In this document: positions 42,208-44,349 of the stretch, one piece after another
Numbering within the stretch: position 1 is the first letter of the stretch
Layout of the letters: the number at the start of each line of letters is the position of its first letter
From: Mycobacterium sp. 852013-50091_SCH5140682
GTDB lineage: Bacteria; Actinomycetota; Actinomycetes; Mycobacteriales; Mycobacteriaceae
Length of the DNA stretch: 44,349 bases
Assembly: GCF_001665685.1 (NCBI RefSeq)
Contig: NZ_LZTB01000091.1
Location: 1 to 44,349, forward strand
Direction of reading: 5' to 3'
Translations under genes and position numbers: made by a program
The notes under the pieces: model-generated
What the model saw: the letters and a program-made list of their open reading frames with translations, nothing else
The model's database searches: none
What the model was told of the DNA's origin: nothing

Positions 42208-43722
42208 GTGCACGAGGATTTCGAACGCTGCTACCGGGCCGTCCAGTCGAAGGACGCCCGGTTCGACGGGTGGTTCGTCACCGCGGTGCTCACAACGGGG
42301 ATCTACTGCCGCCCCAGCTGTCCGGTGCGTCCGCCGCTGGCGCGCAACATGCGCTTCTACCCCACCGCCGCCGCAGCGCAGGCTGCCGGATTCCGGGCCT
42401 GCAAACGGTGTCGTCCTGACGCGTCGCCGGGATCTCCGGAATGGAACGTGCGTGGCGACGCGGTCGCCCGGTGCATGCGGCTCATCGCCGACGGCACCGT
42501 CGATCGTGAGGGTGTCACTGGTCTGGCAGCACGCGTCGGTTACACCACACGGCAGCTGCAACGCATTTTGCAGGCCGAGCTGGGCGCCAACCCGCTGGCG
42601 CTGGCCCGCGCACAGCGCGCCCAGACTGCGCGGGTGTTGATCGAGACCACCGAATTGCCTTTCGGTGACGTAGCTTTCGCGGCAGGCTTCGCCAGTATCC
42701 GCCAGTTCAACGACACGGTCAGGGCCGTATGCGATCTGACTCCCACCGAACTGCGCCGGCGTGCGGCAACCCGATTCACCCGCGACGAGCCCACCGCACC
42801 CGGCGTGATCTCGCTCCGGCTGCCAGTCCGCGTCCCATTCGCATTCGAGGGCTTGTTCGGTCACCTGGCGGCCAGCGCAGTGCCAGGACTCGAGGAAGTA
42901 CGCGACGGCTGGCTACGTCGCTCGCTGCGGTTGCCGCACGGCCACGGCGTGGTGAGCCTGCAGCCGCAGCCCGATCATGTCCGGTGCCGATTGGTGCTCG
43001 ACGACTTCCGCGACCTGGCCGCCGCTATCGCGCGGTGCCGACGTCTGCTGGACCTCGATGCCGATCCCGAGGCAGTGGTCGATGCGCTGAGCGCCGATCA
43101 GGACCTGGCCACAGTGGTGGCCAAGGCGCCCGGCCAACGCATCCCCCGCACCGTCGACGAGGCCGAGTTGGCAATCAGGGTCGTGCTCGGCCAGCAGGTT
43201 TCGATCAAGGCAGCGCGCACCCACGTGGGCCGGCTCGTGAAGGCCTACGGACAGCCCATCCGCGACGACAACGGCGGACTGACCCATGCCTTCCCCGACG
43301 TCGCGGAACTCTCCGAAATCGACCCGGCCCACCTGGCCATGCCCGCCGCGCGCCGCCGGACGGTCAGTGCGCTGGTCGACGCGTTGTCCGACGGGCGCCT
43401 GGCCCTCGATCCCGGCTGCGACTGGACTGCAGCCCGTGAGCAATTGCTGGCGCTGCCCGGGATAGGACCGTGGAGTGCCGAGGTGATCGCCATGCGCGGG
43501 CTCGGGGATCCCGATGCCTTCCCGGCCAGCGACCTCGGCGTGAGGTTGGCCGCCGAACAACTCGGGCTGCCTTCAGAGCAGACCGCGCTGACCCGCTACA
43601 GCGCCCGTTGGCGGCCTTGGCGGGCGTACGCGACGCAACACCTGTGGACCACGCTCGACCACGCAGTCAACGACTGGCCGCTATCCCAACAGCAGGATCT
43701 GACAGTTCAGGAGACACGATGA
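42208..43722 (+). CDS. Ada-AlkA fusion: methylation-sensing regulator and 3-methyladenine DNA glycosylase II
   Basis: 504 residues. The N-terminal Ada zinc domain has Cys34, Cys38, Cys65 and Cys68, with Cys34 (GIYCRPSCP) as the methyl acceptor from phosphotriesters. An AraC-type helix-turn-helix follows (residues about 85-190). From about 195 comes AlkA, with the helix-hairpin-helix LLALPGIGPWSAEVIAMRGL and the following catalytic Asp in FPASDLGV. It both repairs alkylated bases and senses damage to activate the operon, matching Rv1317c. GTG start at 42208. The stop overlaps ogt by four bases (ATGA). Confidence 0.94.
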   Translation: MHEDFERCYRAVQSKDARFDGWFVTAVLTTGIYCRPSCPVRPPLARNMRFYPTAAAAQAAGFRACKRCRPDASPGSPEWNVRGDAVARCMRLIADGTVDREGVTGLAARVGYTTRQLQRILQAELGANPLALARAQRAQTARVLIETTELPFGDVAFAAGFASIRQFNDTVRAVCDLTPTELRRRAATRFTRDEPTAPGVISLRLPVRVPFAFEGLFGHLAASAVPGLEEVRDGWLRRSLRLPHGHGVVSLQPQPDHVRCRLVLDDFRDLAAAIARCRRLLDLDADPEAVVDALSADQDLATVVAKAPGQRIPRTVDEAELAIRVVLGQQVSIKAARTHVGRLVKAYGQPIRDDNGGLTHAFPDVAELSEIDPAHLAMPAARRRTVSALVDALSDGRLALDPGCDWTAAREQLLALPGIGPWSAEVIAMRGLGDPDAFPASDLGVRLAAEQLGLPSEQTALTRYSARWRPWRAYATQHLWTTLDHAVNDWPLSQQQDLTVQETR

Positions 43723-44213
43723 CCACACTGCAATGCCGGTCTGTGGACAGCCCCGTCGGGCCGCTCACCTTGGCGGGACGCAATGGCCAATTGATGCACC
43801 TTCGAATGGTCGACCAGACCTACGAGCCCAGCCGAGACGGTTGGGAGGTCGACGACTCAGCCTTTCCCGACGCCGTTGAACAGTTGGCGGAGTACTTCGC
43901 CGGTGAGCGGACGGTATTCGATCTGGAATTGCACATGGTCGGCACGGCTTTCCAACGGCGGGTGTGGGCCGCTCTGCAATCGATTCCCTACGGCGAAACG
44001 TGCACGTATGGAGATATTGCTCGCGAAATCGGATCGCCGGGCGCATTTCGGGCGGTCGGATTGGCCAATGGACACAATCCCATCGGAATTGTGGTGCCCT
44101 GCCATCGGGTAATCGGCGCGAATGGCAGCCTCACCGGATATGGCGGCGGTTTGGACCGTAAAAGGGCGCTGCTGGAATTGGAGAAGAGCCGGCGCGCTCC
44201 GGCACTTTTCTGA
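43719..44213 (+). CDS. ogt: Methylated-DNA-protein-cysteine methyltransferase
   Basis: 164 residues with the active site IVVPCHRVIG (acceptor Cys128), the helix-turn-helix region ETCTYGDIAREIGSPGAFRAVG and the Asn hinge in ANGHNPIG. It removes the methyl group from O6-methylguanine in a suicide reaction. It is translationally coupled to the Ada-AlkA gene, forming an adaptive-response operon as in M. tuberculosis (Rv1317c-Rv1316c). It is convergent with the rRNA operon. Confidence 0.96.
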   Translation: MTTLQCRSVDSPVGPLTLAGRNGQLMHLRMVDQTYEPSRDGWEVDDSAFPDAVEQLAEYFAGERTVFDLELHMVGTAFQRRVWAALQSIPYGETCTYGDIAREIGSPGAFRAVGLANGHNPIGIVVPCHRVIGANGSLTGYGGGLDRKRALLELEKSRRAPALF

Positions 44214-44231
44214 TTGAGGATTACGACATAC

Positions 44232-44271
44232 AAAAATGCCCGGGCCCCCAATCAATGATTGGGGGCCCGGG
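44232..44271 (-). terminator. Intrinsic terminator of the rRNA operon
   Basis: CCCGGGCCCCCAATCA (44239-44254) and its exact complement (44256-44271) form a 16-base perfect stem around a single A. On the minus strand the stem is followed two bases later by five T residues (44232-44236), directly downstream of the 5S gene. On the plus strand no T tract follows, so termination of ogt mRNA here would be weaker. Confidence 0.9.
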
Positions 44272-44281
44272 GCTTAATGTG

Positions 44282-44349
44282 TGTTCGGCGGTGTCCTACT
44301 TTTCCACCCGTGTGGGTAGTATCATCGGCGCTGGCAGGCTTAGCTTCCG
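44282..44349 (-). rRNA. rrf: 5S ribosomal RNA, 3' part
   Basis: The reverse complement contains CGGAAGCTAAGCCTGCCAGC, then GATGATACTACCC and GTGGAAAAGTAGGACACCGC, the conserved 3' half of actinobacterial 5S rRNA. About 68 bases are inside; the 5' half and the rest of the rrn operon lie beyond the right edge. Confidence 0.95.

Overview
The window is about 44 kb of high-GC DNA from a fast-growing mycobacterium (Mycolicibacterium type, M. smegmatis-like). From about 14.7 kb to the right end the gene order follows the M. tuberculosis block Rv1343c to Rv1316c: lprD, a DUF3817 gene, rdgB, rph, the Rv1339 hydrolase, murI, a rhomboid, cysM-cysO-mec, an S58 peptidase, a DUF2017 gene, clpS, pncB, dinG, glgP, glgE, glgB, a thioredoxin-like gene, a thiolase, methylmalonyl-CoA epimerase, nucS, an adenylyl cyclase, ada-alkA and ogt. 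The window ends in the 3' part of a 5S rRNA on the minus strand. NucS, GlgE and the CysM/CysO/Mec system are typical of actinobacteria. Many genes also show the mycobacterial leaderless arrangement, a TANNNT box 6-8 nt before the start codon.

Region 1 (1-6.7 kb) looks like a choline/glycine-betaine type catabolic cluster. It has a GMC oxidoreductase (only its N-terminus is inside), an APC permease, a betaine-aldehyde-type dehydrogenase and a GbcA-like Rieske oxygenase on the minus strand. Divergent from these are a Rieske ferredoxin and an FAD ferredoxin reductase. The control region between the two arms carries repeated inverted repeats and the decayed C-terminus of a sarcosine-oxidase-like gene. 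The reductase ends in a tail resembling the Fic antitoxin VbhA, and the next gene is an intact class I-type fic.

Region 2 (7.1-14.7 kb) is accessory and partly decaying. It holds a membrane protein, a DUF899 protein, an SDR with its catalytic core deleted, a SnoaL-tailed ECF sigma factor, a FadD32-like fatty acyl-AMP ligase with a leaderless promoter, a wrecked type II NADH dehydrogenase, a SpoIIAA-like protein, tRNA-Leu(UAG) and a free-standing LAGLIDADG protein.

Region 3 (14.7-31.1 kb) is conserved housekeeping: nucleotide-pool hygiene, peptidoglycan precursor supply, sulfur-carrier-dependent cysteine synthesis, ClpS, NAD salvage and a DinG helicase whose ATG appears to have become ACG.

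Region 4 (28.5-35.6 kb) holds alpha-glucan metabolism (GlgP, GlgE, GlgB). It is followed by a decayed TetR/hydrolase pair (35.6-36.4 kb). Region 5 (36.4-44.3 kb) covers acyl-CoA/propionate metabolism, NucS non-canonical mismatch repair, cAMP synthesis and alkylation repair (Ada-AlkA, Ogt). It ends with a strong rrn terminator and 5S rRNA.

The most notable object is the reductase-VbhA fusion next to fic. No insertion sequence, transposase, prophage or CRISPR array was seen.
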